From Hyphomicrobiales bacterium (GTDB taxonomy: Bacteria; Pseudomonadota; Alphaproteobacteria; Rhizobiales; Xanthobacteraceae): a stretch of DNA of 61,028 bases. The stretch's first letter is position 1, and the number at the start of each line of letters is the position of its first letter. Under the pieces are notes generated by a model that did not search any database, was not told the DNA's origin, and saw only the letters and a list, made by a program, of their open reading frames with translations. Location: positions 1-61,028 of the forward strand of contig JAKFYI010000009.1 of NCBI GenBank assembly GCA_021730985.1. The letters run 5' to 3'. The translations under genes and the position numbers were made by a program. This document shows positions 34,520 to 42,866 of the stretch, piece after piece.

Positions 34520-35440
34520 ATGCAGACGCTGACGACCGCACTCGGCAACTATGGACTGACAATGCCCCTGAAAAGCGGTGCGGTCGGGCCGGAGCGGCAC
34601 AAGCCGCACTATGTCGAGATCAAAGAGATCGTGCCGGCCATGCGGCGCATGTGCCGCGGCCTCGAATTCGACGTCTGCGAGATGGCGTTCACAACCTACC
34701 TGTGCGCCCGCGCCGCCGGATTGCCGTTCACCGCCATTCCAGTGTTCGTGACGCGGAATTTCCATCACTGGGCAATCTCGATCAACACCAAGTCGGACAT
34801 CAAGACCCCGAAGGACCTGGAAGGCCGCGTGGTCGCGGTCAACCGCGGCTACACCGTCACCACCGGCCTGTGGGCGCGCGGGATTCTGCAGTCCGAGTAC
34901 GGCGTCGATCTGAGCAAGATCACCTTTGTGCCCACGGACGACGAGCACGTATCCGGCTTCGACGCGCCGAACAACGTCGACTACTCGCGCTTCCAGGGGC
35001 GCACAATCGCCGATCTGCTGCAAAACCGCGAAGTCGATGCCGCGATCGGCGAGATCAAGACGGATTCGCCCGACATCAAGCCGCTCATTCCCGACGCCCG
35101 CAACGCCGCGTCCGCCTATTTCCGCCGGACCGGCGTGTACCCGATCAACCACGGCATCGTCGTCAAGAACGAGTTGCTCAAGCAGTCGCCCTGGCTTGCG
35201 GAGGACATCACCCGCGCATTCGAGGTATCGAAGGCGGTCTACATGAAGGACGTGCAAGGCAGCGCCGGCGTGTCGTCATGGGACAAGGCCGCCGCCGAGA
35301 ACACCGCACTGGTCGGCGACCCCTTCCCGTTCGGGATCGAGGCGAACCGCAAGGCGCTGGAGGCCATGACCCAGTTCGCGGTGGACCAGCGCATGGTGCC
35401 GCGGCGATACACCGTCGAAGAACTGTTCACCGTCAACTGA
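34520..35440 (+). CDS. 4,5-dihydroxyphthalate decarboxylase-like / NMT1-type protein
   Basis: A 306-aa protein from ATG 34520 with a GGGGAGG ribosome-binding site. The order LTTALGNYGLT, EFDVCEMAFTTYLCARAAG, FTAIPVFVTRNFHH and GRVVAVNRGYTVTTGLWARG follows the Pht5 (4,5-dihydroxyphthalate decarboxylase) branch of the periplasmic-binding-protein fold. No signal peptide is present, consistent with an enzyme or cytoplasmic binder rather than an uptake protein. It is 19 nt from the DUF3237 gene on the same strand. The substrate is not known; many relatives are annotated only as ABC binding proteins. Confidence 0.75.
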   Translation: MQTLTTALGNYGLTMPLKSGAVGPERHKPHYVEIKEIVPAMRRMCRGLEFDVCEMAFTTYLCARAAGLPFTAIPVFVTRNFHHWAISINTKSDIKTPKDLEGRVVAVNRGYTVTTGLWARGILQSEYGVDLSKITFVPTDDEHVSGFDAPNNVDYSRFQGRTIADLLQNREVDAAIGEIKTDSPDIKPLIPDARNAASAYFRRTGVYPINHGIVVKNELLKQSPWLAEDITRAFEVSKAVYMKDVQGSAGVSSWDKAAAENTALVGDPFPFGIEANRKALEAMTQFAVDQRMVPRRYTVEELFTVN

Positions 35441-35459
35441 CGGACACCGGCACGCGCCC

Positions 35460-35915
35460 ATGAACCCGCCCGGGCTCGAATTCCTGTTCACCCTCACCGC
35501 CGATGTCGGCGACATCGTCAGCATGGGTGCTGCGCCGCTCGGCGAGCGTCGCGTCGTGCAGATCACCGGCGGCCGATTCGAGGGGCCACAGATGCGCGGC
35601 GAGGTGATCGGCGGCGCCGACTGGCAGATCGTGCGAACCGACGGCGCGCTCGATCTCGACGCGCGTTACGCCATCAAAGAGGCGCGCGGCGGCATCGTCC
35701 AAGTGGTGAGCCAGGGCATGCGGCATGGACCGCCCGAGGTGCTGGCGCGGCTCGGGCGCGGCGAGGACGTGCCGGCCGACCAGTATTTCTTCCGCACCAT
35801 CATGCGATTCGAGACCGGCGCGGCGGAGCTTGCGTTTCTCAACAAGACCATCGCCATCGCCACCGCCGCGCGCAAGGCGCGGCAGGTCGAGTTGCAGGCC
35901 TGGCGGCTTCTCTAG
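35460..35915 (+). CDS. DUF3237 (UPF0311) family protein
   Basis: A 151-aa single-domain protein with the DUF3237 pattern: PPGLEFLFTLTADVGD, GERRVVQITGGRFEGP, GGADWQIVRTDGALDLDARY and QYFFRTIMRFETGA. The family folds as a beta barrel and has no firmly established activity. It follows the Pht5-like gene closely and is probably cotranscribed, which would place it in aromatic or organic acid breakdown (inference). Its TAG stop shares a CTAG with the stop of the gene on the opposite strand. Confidence 0.85.
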   Translation: MNPPGLEFLFTLTADVGDIVSMGAAPLGERRVVQITGGRFEGPQMRGEVIGGADWQIVRTDGALDLDARYAIKEARGGIVQVVSQGMRHGPPEVLARLGRGEDVPADQYFFRTIMRFETGAAELAFLNKTIAIATAARKARQVELQAWRLL

Positions 35916-36217
35916 TTGCGGCCTTTCGGCAGGTAGTGATGATACTCAGCCGGAACATGCCGCCTGACTTCATCCATTTCCTTCCGGGTCGGCTCACGCT
36001 TGCGCTCGGGCTTTTTCTTCACTTCCTTCTTCTCTGCGGGCGCAGCCGCTGCGGGCTTTCCCGCGGGCTTGTCCGCCTGTGCCAGCAGGATCGCGGAACC
36101 GCTGCCGGACTGAACCTGGGAAGCGGCGGACATCGCCGTGCCCTGCGACGCTTGAGCGGAAAAGCCGAGCGCCAGAAGGACCGACGTCGCGACGCCGCAC
36201 GAGATCAATTTGCGCAT
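35912..36217 (-). CDS. Small exported Lys/Pro-rich protein, unknown function
   Basis: A 101-aa protein from ATG 36217, preceded by GGAGAATT. The signal peptide (MRKLISCGVATSVLLALGFSA) is followed by a short LLAQADKP segment, an Ala/Pro stretch and a lysine- and glutamate-rich tail (KKEVKKKPERKREPTRKEMD) ending in HVPAEYHHYLPKGRN. The tail is conserved-looking; I recognise no family. The gene converges with DUF3237. Confidence 0.65.
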   Translation of the reverse strand: MRKLISCGVATSVLLALGFSAQASQGTAMSAASQVQSGSGSAILLAQADKPAGKPAAAAPAEKKEVKKKPERKREPTRKEMDEVRRHVPAEYHHYLPKGRN

Positions 36218-36302
36218 TGCAATTCTCCGATGAACAAAATGCATCGCAATATTAGCATTCCGCCAAAACGCGCGGAAGGCGGTCGTGGCGCGGGCGCCTC
36301 AC

Positions 36303-37226
36303 CTATGCGATGTGGCTTTTGTGATTGGCGAGATACCAGTCCGCGATCTCATCGCGGGTCGCCCACCACACGCCGTCGAATGTCTTGGCGTAGTCGAGAA
36401 ATTCGCGCAGCGCCCGGATGCGGAACGCGCGGCCGACGATATGCGGGTGAAGGCCGATGCTCATGATCCGGCCGCTGGTCTCTCCCAGGCGGTAGAGCTC
36501 GTCGAATTCATCCTTCCATAACTCGAACGCCTCTGTCGCAGTGAGATTGCGGCGCAGGAACATGCCGATGTCGTTGGCCTCCTGCGTGTAGGGAATCGAC
36601 ACCAGCGGTCCGTGCCCGGTGTTGATGAGGTAAGGCTGCTCGTCATTCATGAAATCGCAGTGATAGGTCAGCCCGAGCTCCTTGATGATGTCGGGTGTAT
36701 TGACCGTGCAACGCAGGGACGACGACAGCCAGCCTTTCGGCCGCCGGCCCGTGGTCTTCTCGATCAGGTCGATGGTGCGCTTGAGCACCTCGCGCTCCTT
36801 GGCGCGGTCGTCCCGGTAGTTGATGAGAAATTCAGTCTGGATGTAGTTGTGCGCGATCAGCTCCCAGCCGCGCTTCGCCGCCGCGGTGACGATCTCCGGA
36901 TGGCGCTCGCAGAGGATGCCGTTGACGGTGCAGCTCGCCGGCACTTTCGCTTCGTCGAAAACGTCGTAGATCCGCCACACTCCGACCCGGTGGCCGTACT
37001 CGCGCCAGGAGTGGTTGTTGAAATCGGGAATGCGCGCGGGAAGAATCCGCTCGTTGATCGAAGGGCCGCCGCCGAAATACGGCCCGTCATGATCCTGGGT
37101 CAGCTCCCAGTATTCCAAGTTGATAGTGATCATCAGCGCCAGGCGCTTGCCGTTCGGCCACTTCAAGGGCTTCCGTTCCGGCAGCGGCACGAAGTCGTAG
37201 AGCTTCCCGGTATCACGCCATTCCAT
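36303..37226 (-). CDS. Polysaccharide-deacetylase fold protein (PuuE/allantoinase-like)
   Basis: A 307-aa protein from ATG 37226 (a GTG at 37229 adds one residue). It has the NodB-type barrel: MITINLEYWEL, GVWRIYDVFDEAKVPASCTVNG, GWELIAHNYIQTEFL (metal-binding His) and GRIMSIGLHPHIVGRAFR. Absence of a signal peptide and the EYWEL start favour the cytoplasmic PuuE/PgdA-like branch, which hydrolyses allantoin or related C-N bonds, over cell wall deacetylases. It begins 7 nt after the stop of a Bug binding protein on the same strand, so the two likely act on one substrate (inference). Confidence 0.88.
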   Translation of the reverse strand: MEWRDTGKLYDFVPLPERKPLKWPNGKRLALMITINLEYWELTQDHDGPYFGGGPSINERILPARIPDFNNHSWREYGHRVGVWRIYDVFDEAKVPASCTVNGILCERHPEIVTAAAKRGWELIAHNYIQTEFLINYRDDRAKEREVLKRTIDLIEKTTGRRPKGWLSSSLRCTVNTPDIIKELGLTYHCDFMNDEQPYLINTGHGPLVSIPYTQEANDIGMFLRRNLTATEAFELWKDEFDELYRLGETSGRIMSIGLHPHIVGRAFRIRALREFLDYAKTFDGVWWATRDEIADWYLANHKSHIA

Positions 37227-37233
37227 CACGCAC

Positions 37234-38214
37234 CTATTTCTTCAGTCCCTTTTCCTCGACGAACGCCGTCCAGCGCTTCACCTCGTCCGCGATGTACTGC
37301 GTCAGCGCCGGGACCGTGGCGTCCATCGACAGCAAGGCGGTCTTCTCGAACATCTGCCGGTTCTCCGGCGTGTTGATGAGACGCCGGATCTCCCGGTTGA
37401 GCTTCTCGACGATCGGCGCCGGAAGATTTTTCGGCCCGGCCAGCCAGAACCAGATCGCGCCGTTCATCTCCGGATAGCCGAGCTCCTGAAAGGTCGGCAC
37501 GTTCTTCAGCAGCGGGATGCGCTCGGTGGATGTGACGCCGAGCGGCACGATGGTGCCGGCCTCGGCATGCTGCAGGATCGGCAGGATCGGGGTCGCCGCC
37601 ACCGGAATGTGGTTGCCGAAGAAGTCGGTCAGCAGCGGCGCGCCGCCGCGATAAGGCACATGATTGAGGTTGGCGATGTTCCGCAGCCGCATCTGCTCGA
37701 CCATGAGTTGGCCGAGCGAGCCCGCGCCGGGCGTGCCGCAGTTGATCGGGTCCGTTTTGGTGCGGGACAGCGCGATCAGATCCTTGAACGTTTTGACGCC
37801 CAGGTTCGCCTGCACCGACAGTGCGTAACTCTCGCCGCCGATCATGGCGATGTGGGTGAAATCGCCGACCGGATCGTAGCCGATGTTGGGGTTTTCCGCA
37901 GGGCCCATGATGTGTGGACCGGCGCCGCCGATCAGCAGGGTGTAGCCATCGGCATCGGCCCGCGCGACCTGGGTCGATGCCACCGCGCCGCCGGCGCCGA
38001 CCCGGTTCTCAATGAAGAACTGTTGCTTGAACGCCTTGGTCAGGTGATCGGCCGCGATCCGTCCCAGACGGTCGGCCGCTCCGCCGGCGCCAAATGGAAC
38101 GATCACCCGCACCGGCCGGTTCGGCCAATCCGATTGCGCGTGGGAAGGTCCGGCCGCAATGCAAAGGACCAGCGCCGCCATCGCCGCGCTGCCGCGTGCC
38201 TTGAACGATGTCAC
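37234..38214 (-). CDS. Bug/TctC-family solute-binding protein
   Basis: A 326-aa exported protein starting at GTG 38214 after a GGGAGGAAG ribosome-binding site. The signal peptide ends near GPSHAQS. Family segments include RVIVPFGAGGAADRLGR, IENRVGAGGAV and LNHVPYRGGAPLLTDFFG. It is presumed to capture a small carboxylate or ureide in the periplasm. The deacetylase-fold gene follows after 7 nt, so the two are cotranscribed. No transporter membrane genes are nearby. Confidence 0.92.
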   Translation of the reverse strand: MTSFKARGSAAMAALVLCIAAGPSHAQSDWPNRPVRVIVPFGAGGAADRLGRIAADHLTKAFKQQFFIENRVGAGGAVASTQVARADADGYTLLIGGAGPHIMGPAENPNIGYDPVGDFTHIAMIGGESYALSVQANLGVKTFKDLIALSRTKTDPINCGTPGAGSLGQLMVEQMRLRNIANLNHVPYRGGAPLLTDFFGNHIPVAATPILPILQHAEAGTIVPLGVTSTERIPLLKNVPTFQELGYPEMNGAIWFWLAGPKNLPAPIVEKLNREIRRLINTPENRQMFEKTALLSMDATVPALTQYIADEVKRWTAFVEEKGLKK

Positions 38215-38368
38215 GGCTTCCTCCCCATCTGACGCGCGCCCCGCGTTCTGCTAGCATTGCACTTCAATCGGCCCGTCCCCGCAAGGCAGACATTGGCCGG
38301 TCACCGGCCCCGACCCCGGCGGACGGTTTTCAAAAACTGCGCGGATGGAAATAAAGGAACAGGCTTTC

Positions 38369-39319
38369 ATGTCGGCGATCACTTCGGCACAGGCGAAACG
38401 GGCGGACGGCGAGATATGGAGCGCCGAATATTGGACCCAGAAGGGCCCCACCAAGCTCAATCTCTGGCGCAAGCGTCTCGGCGCGCCGAAATCAGGCGAA
38501 CAGCCGAAGCCGGTGCTGTTCATGGTCCACGGCTCGTCGAATTCGACGCGCTCGTCTTACGACCTGGATGTGCCGGGCAACGAGGAATACTCGTTCATGA
38601 ACGTCATGGCGGGCTACGGCTATGACGTCTGGACCATGGACCACGACGGCTATGGCCATTCGGACAGTTCCGGCAACAACTCCGACATCGACAGCGGCGT
38701 CGAGGATCTCAAGGCCGCGATCCCGGTGATTCTGAAAGAGACCGGCGTGCAAAAAATGCACTTCTATGGCACCTCATCCGGCGCGATCCGCGCCGGCGCC
38801 TATGCCAACGCGCATCCCGAGCGCGTCGATCGACTGATCCTGTGCGCCTTCACCTACAAGGGCACCGGTTCACCCGAGATCGCACGGCGCGCGGCGCGCG
38901 CTGACGAGTTGCGCGCCAGCCCCCGGCGCAAGCGCGATGCTGCGATGATCCGCTCGATCTTCACCCGCGACGGACACCCCGGCGCGGTCGATCCGGCGGT
39001 GCCCGAGGCGATCATCAAGGCGGAGGCGCCGTTCGGCGACACCATTCCGACCGGCACCTACCTCGACATGGCGGTCAATCTGCCGAAGGTCGATCCGAAG
39101 AAGGTGCTCTGCCCGGTGCTGATGATGCGCGGCATCTGGGACGGCAACTCGACCGACCAGGACCTGCTCGATTTCTATGTGCAACTCCCGAACGGCGATC
39201 GGCAGTTCGCCATTCTGCCGGAGACGGCGCACAGCGCGGGCTACGGCAAGAACCGGCATCTGCTGTGGTATGCGGTGAAGAACTTCCTCGGCGCGCCGGC
39301 GGTTGTGAAGACGTCTTGA
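38369..39319 (+). CDS. Alpha/beta hydrolase
   Basis: A 316-aa protein. ATG 38369 is preferred because AAAGGAACAGG lies just before it; ATG 38345 would add eight residues. The fold is clear: oxyanion region LFMVHGSSNSTRSS, nucleophile elbow YGTSSGAIRAG, acid region VLMMRGIWDGNSTD and the late PETAHSAGYGKN histidine. The substrate is unknown. It is divergent from the Bug gene and convergent with the dehalogenase-like gene, with a palindromic repeat between. Confidence 0.87.
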   Translation: MSAITSAQAKRADGEIWSAEYWTQKGPTKLNLWRKRLGAPKSGEQPKPVLFMVHGSSNSTRSSYDLDVPGNEEYSFMNVMAGYGYDVWTMDHDGYGHSDSSGNNSDIDSGVEDLKAAIPVILKETGVQKMHFYGTSSGAIRAGAYANAHPERVDRLILCAFTYKGTGSPEIARRAARADELRASPRRKRDAAMIRSIFTRDGHPGAVDPAVPEAIIKAEAPFGDTIPTGTYLDMAVNLPKVDPKKVLCPVLMMRGIWDGNSTDQDLLDFYVQLPNGDRQFAILPETAHSAGYGKNRHLLWYAVKNFLGAPAVVKTS

Positions 39320-39344
39320 GATCGATTGCGCCAACCTCAATCGG

Positions 39345-39437
39345 CCTCATGCTGAGGAGCGCGGCAAAGCCGCGCGTCTCGAAGCATGGGGCCGCCCCAT
39401 CCTTCGAGACGGCGCTTCGCACCTCCTCAGGATGAGG
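39345..39437. repeat. 93-nt nested palindromic intergenic element
   Basis: Outer arms CCTCATGCTGAGGAG (39345-39359) and CTCCTCAGGATGAGG (39423-39437) pair with one mismatch. Inner arms CGTCTCGAAGCATGGGG and CCCCATCCTTCGAGACG pair with one mismatch around a short loop. CGCGGC-AAA-GCCGCG makes a side hairpin. It lies between two convergent genes. I recognise the CCTCATGCTGAGGAG...CTCCTCAGGATGAGG form as a dispersed repeat in Bradyrhizobiaceae genomes; only one copy was seen here. Confidence 0.8.
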
Positions 39438-39448
39438 GCGGAGAACGG

Positions 39449-40345
39449 CTAGCTCGCCTTAAAAAACGCGCGCAGCTCTGCGTAGGTCTCTTCCGGCGCT
39501 TCTTCCGAAAGGTAGTGCCCGCACGGCAGCGCTTTGGCACCGCGGATATCCGTGGCGTACTTCTGCCAGATTTCACCTGCCGAAGGTTTGCTGTTGCGGC
39601 CGACGCTGCCGGTCGCGCCCCACAGAATGAGCGATGGGCAAGCGAGCCTCTTGCCCGCATCGAAGTCCTTCGTATCCATCTCGAAATCGATTCCGGCGCA
39701 GGCGCGATAGTCCTCGCAGATGGCGCGGATGGTGTCCGGATTGCGGAAGCACCTTTTATATTCCTCCAGTGCTTCCTTGCCGAAGAACTCCAGGCCCTTC
39801 TTGGTCTTCGCGAGCTTGTACTCGATGAACCAGTCCGGATCGGATCCCATCAGCTTTTCGGGCATCGGCGAGGGCTGGATGTTGAAGAACCAGTGCCAAG
39901 AAAACGTCGCCCAGGACTTGTTGATGTTGTTGAACAGATGGTGCTGCGGGATGATGTCGAGGATCGCCGCGCGCTGAATCTTTTCCGGATGATCCAGGCA
40001 CATCCGATGCGTCACCCGCGCGCCGCGGTCATGACCGGCGACCATGAAGCTCTTGAAGCCAAGCTGCTCCATCACCTCGACACCGTCCTGCGCCATAGCA
40101 CGGAAGGAATAATGCTCGTGCTTTTCGGTGCTCGGCGGCTTTGAGGAGTCGCCATACCCGCGCAGATCGATTGCGACGACCGTGAACTCCTCCGCGAGCC
40201 GCGGCGCGAACTTGTGCCAAGACAGATGCGTGAACGGATTGCCATGGATCAGCAGCAGCGGCGGCCCCTTGCCGCCGCGCAGGGTGACGATATCGGCACC
40301 ACTGGTCTTGATCGTGGAGCGCGTGAAGCCTTCCATAACAGCCAA
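39449..40345 (-). CDS. Haloacetate (fluoroacetate) dehalogenase-family alpha/beta hydrolase
   Basis: A 298-aa protein. Start at TTG 40345 is preferred: GGAGG lies 7 nt upstream, and ATG 40336 would be 16 nt away. All residues of the fluoroacetate dehalogenase set are visible: nucleophile D106 in AGHDRGARV with R107 and R110 (carboxylate binding), D130 in AAILDI, H151-W152 in SWHWFF (halide pocket), a tyrosine in EEYKRCF, and H277 in CGHYLSEEAP. The known reaction is haloacetate to glycolate. Relatives with this set can have other substrates, so activity is not certain. It starts 3 nt after the UbiD-type gene's stop, so the two are one operon. Confidence 0.8.
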   Translation of the reverse strand: MAVMEGFTRSTIKTSGADIVTLRGGKGPPLLLIHGNPFTHLSWHKFAPRLAEEFTVVAIDLRGYGDSSKPPSTEKHEHYSFRAMAQDGVEVMEQLGFKSFMVAGHDRGARVTHRMCLDHPEKIQRAAILDIIPQHHLFNNINKSWATFSWHWFFNIQPSPMPEKLMGSDPDWFIEYKLAKTKKGLEFFGKEALEEYKRCFRNPDTIRAICEDYRACAGIDFEMDTKDFDAGKRLACPSLILWGATGSVGRNSKPSAGEIWQKYATDIRGAKALPCGHYLSEEAPEETYAELRAFFKAS

Positions 40346-40347
40346 GT

Positions 40348-42018
40348 TCAATCCTCCATACGATTTTGTCCGGGACGCACCGGCGCCTCCGGCATTTTAT
40401 CGCCGCGTTGCCGCAGCAGCGTTTCCTTGCCGGTCTGTTCCCAGTCGCCGGCCACCGTCCGTTGCGCGTACTGCTCCCAAGTGTCGGTCCAGTCTTCCAA
40501 AGTATAGCCGTGCCAGGGCGCCTGCACGTTGAGAGCCGGCAAGCCGAGTTCTTCCCACAGCGTGCGCGCGTGCTCCATGAACTCGCGGGTCGGCAGCGCC
40601 AGCGGTGGCATCGGACGCTTGCGGGTCGCATCCACCAGCAGGCCGGAATCGGTCTGGCCGGGCCCGTACTGCGCGCCCTGCACGCCACCGCGATGACGCA
40701 CGATGTGCATGTCCTCGATGGGATTGGTGCGATAAGCCATCGACCACAGCACCGCGTCCATGCTCGTTGGGTCGATGTCCTCGCTGACCGCGACGACGAT
40801 CTTGCCGCAGTTGGATTGCAGCGTCGAAGCGCCATGCAGGCCGCGCCAAACTTCGGTGCGTGGCGTGTTGGCGGCGAATTGCAGGAAGATCACCGGCCGC
40901 AGGTTGGTCAATCGCTCGTGCATCGCGACGCGGCGGATGCCCTTCACCCCGAGGGTCTGCTTGAGGTGGGCGAGGAACAGCGGCTCATAGGCCACTTTCT
41001 TGATGACACTCGACTCACTCGGCGTCACCTGGCTGATGATCTGCGCGAACACCGGCTTGCGCTTCATGGTGATCGCGGTCACCTGCATCGGCATGTTGTA
41101 GCCTTCGAGCGCGACGTAGCCGTTGCTCTCGCCGAACGGCGCCTCCGGCTCCAGCACGCTGGTGTCGATCAGGCCTTCGACCACGATCTCGGAATCCGCC
41201 GGCACGTCGAGATCGACGGTGCGGCAACGGACCATGCGGATCGGCTCGCCCGCCGCGCCGCCCGCGATCGCGAGCTCGTCCACATCGATGGCGAGCTTCT
41301 GCGGCCCGGTGAACATCACGATCGGCGCGCAGCCGACCACGATGGCGATCGGCATCTTTTCACCGCGCTCTCGATACTTAAGCCAGTGCAGGTAACCGCC
41401 GGCACCGGTCGCCTCGCGCGCCACCATGCGCACCACCAGCCGGTCGCTCGCTTTCAGCGCGGCTCGATACGTGCCCATGTTGCGCACGCCGCTCTCGGGA
41501 TCCCTGGTGACGCACAGCGTCGCGGTGAGATAAGGCGCGGCATCGAACCCCGGCGTCGAGACCGGCACCGGCAAGGCTCGCAGGCCGCCGCCCGGCGCGC
41601 GCAAGGCGTCACCTTCGATCACGACCTGCTGGCAGGGTGCATCCTGGACCGCGACGGGCGCGATCGGGTTGGCGATGGCGCGCATCCAGGCGTCGCCGAT
41701 CCGGTCGACCGGCTGGCCCATGCCCATGGCGTAGATGTCCGGCGATGAAGCCAACGCGCCGACCACGACCGGCATGTCGTAGCGCTTGCCCTTGGAGTCG
41801 GTGACGTTGGTGAACAGGAACGCGCGGCGTTGCTCCTCCGGCACGCCACCGATGAATTGCCAGCGCACCAGCGGATTGAGCTCGGTGTCTTTATTGATCG
41901 GCCGGTCGATGCGGGTGAGCAGCCCGGCCGCTTCGAGGTCGGCCAGGTGCGCCTGGAGGTCGGTTCGGGGGCGGCCGGAGACCTTGATCCCGGCCTTCGA
42001 TTCCGGCTTGTCGAGCAT
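40348..42018 (-). CDS. UbiD-family (prenylated-FMN) decarboxylase
   Basis: A 556-aa UbiD-type protein. Visible landmarks are NMGTYRAALK (arginine that holds prenyl-FMN), GYLHWLKYRERGEKMPIAIVVG, EAPFGESNGYVALEGYNMP (catalytic glutamate region) and KIVVAVSEDIDPTSMDAV. Such enzymes decarboxylate or carboxylate aromatic or unsaturated acids and require prenyl-FMN made by UbiX. No ubiX is in the window. The longer chain (about 490 in UbiD) and its pairing with a dehalogenase-family hydrolase argue for catabolism rather than ubiquinone synthesis. It is divergent from the TetR regulator. Confidence 0.93.
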   Translation of the reverse strand: MLDKPESKAGIKVSGRPRTDLQAHLADLEAAGLLTRIDRPINKDTELNPLVRWQFIGGVPEEQRRAFLFTNVTDSKGKRYDMPVVVGALASSPDIYAMGMGQPVDRIGDAWMRAIANPIAPVAVQDAPCQQVVIEGDALRAPGGGLRALPVPVSTPGFDAAPYLTATLCVTRDPESGVRNMGTYRAALKASDRLVVRMVAREATGAGGYLHWLKYRERGEKMPIAIVVGCAPIVMFTGPQKLAIDVDELAIAGGAAGEPIRMVRCRTVDLDVPADSEIVVEGLIDTSVLEPEAPFGESNGYVALEGYNMPMQVTAITMKRKPVFAQIISQVTPSESSVIKKVAYEPLFLAHLKQTLGVKGIRRVAMHERLTNLRPVIFLQFAANTPRTEVWRGLHGASTLQSNCGKIVVAVSEDIDPTSMDAVLWSMAYRTNPIEDMHIVRHRGGVQGAQYGPGQTDSGLLVDATRKRPMPPLALPTREFMEHARTLWEELGLPALNVQAPWHGYTLEDWTDTWEQYAQRTVAGDWEQTGKETLLRQRGDKMPEAPVRPGQNRMED

Positions 42019-42187
42019 GGAGTGGCCTTGCAGTGCGCCGGGACGGTAGCACCGCGGCGGCGTCAGCGTCCGGCAAAACCCTGTGGAATCCGAGGCTTGG
42101 CGGCACCTTCCTGCTGCGGCGCAGCAATTTTAACCGGCCGTTGGCATATCCGTTGACAGGTGAGCCCTTCCGCCCGTATCTCCCGGC

Positions 42188-42207
42188 GAGAGCGAACGTT
42201 CATTCTC
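42188..42207. promoter_or_regulatory. Candidate TetR operator upstream of the efflux operon
   Basis: GAGAGCGAAC and GTTCATTCTC form an imperfect 20-bp palindrome (8 of 10 positions), centred on GAACGTTC, 33 nt before the TetR start. Its position is typical for autorepression. The rest of the 221-nt gap (42019-42239) to the UbiD gene shows no further feature. Binding by the TetR protein is inferred. Confidence 0.55.
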
Positions 42208-42239
42208 TTATTGTTGCAACGCACTATTCCGGGGGATCG

Positions 42240-42866
42240 ATGGCCCGCGCCGCCAACGTTCAGCGGCAGTCCGACCGCCGCGACGAGATCCTCGCCGCCG
42301 CCCAGCACTGCTTCGTCCAGAACGGTTTTCACCAGACCTCGATGCAGGAAATCTGCGCCGCGGCCGGCATGAGCCCGGGCAACCTGTACCGCTACTTCCC
42401 GTCCAAGGAGGCGATCATCGCCGGCATCGCCGAGCGCGATCGCGCTGAGGTGGCGCAAGAATTCGCCAGCGCCGACCTGTCGCAGGGATTCTTCGCGGTC
42501 CTGGAGGGCATGGCGCGCCACCATTTCTCCGAGCGGCCGATGGAGCAGGTCAAGCTCTGCACCGAGATTATGTCGGAGGCCCGCCGCCATCCCGAGATCG
42601 CCCGCATTTCCGCTGGCTTCGACGCCGATGTGAAGCGCTGGCTGATCGATCTGTTCAAGGCCGGTGTCGAACGCGGCGACCTGTCCCCCGACATCGACTT
42701 CGACGGCGTCGCCACCATGCTGATGATCATCGCCGACGGCGTGTGGTGGCGCCGCGCCCTCGACCCGCAATTCAAACCGGAAGCGGCGCTGCCGCTCTTC
42801 ATGGACATCGCCCGCCACATGCTTCGATCAAACGACCGGCGCGCCAGCGCGGAGAAAACGAAATGA
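42240..42866 (+). CDS. TetR/AcrR-family regulator of the adjacent RND efflux operon
   Basis: A 208-aa protein with the TetR helix-turn-helix: RRDEILAAAQHCFVQNGFHQTSMQEICAAAGMSPGNLYRYFPSKEAI in pieces across residues 13-60. The C-terminal half is a ligand-binding helical domain. The stop overlaps the adaptor gene's ATG (ATGA), so regulator and pump are one transcript. It likely represses from the palindrome at 42188-42207 and releases on binding a pump substrate. Confidence 0.92.
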   Translation: MARAANVQRQSDRRDEILAAAQHCFVQNGFHQTSMQEICAAAGMSPGNLYRYFPSKEAIIAGIAERDRAEVAQEFASADLSQGFFAVLEGMARHHFSERPMEQVKLCTEIMSEARRHPEIARISAGFDADVKRWLIDLFKAGVERGDLSPDIDFDGVATMLMIIADGVWWRRALDPQFKPEAALPLFMDIARHMLRSNDRRASAEKTK

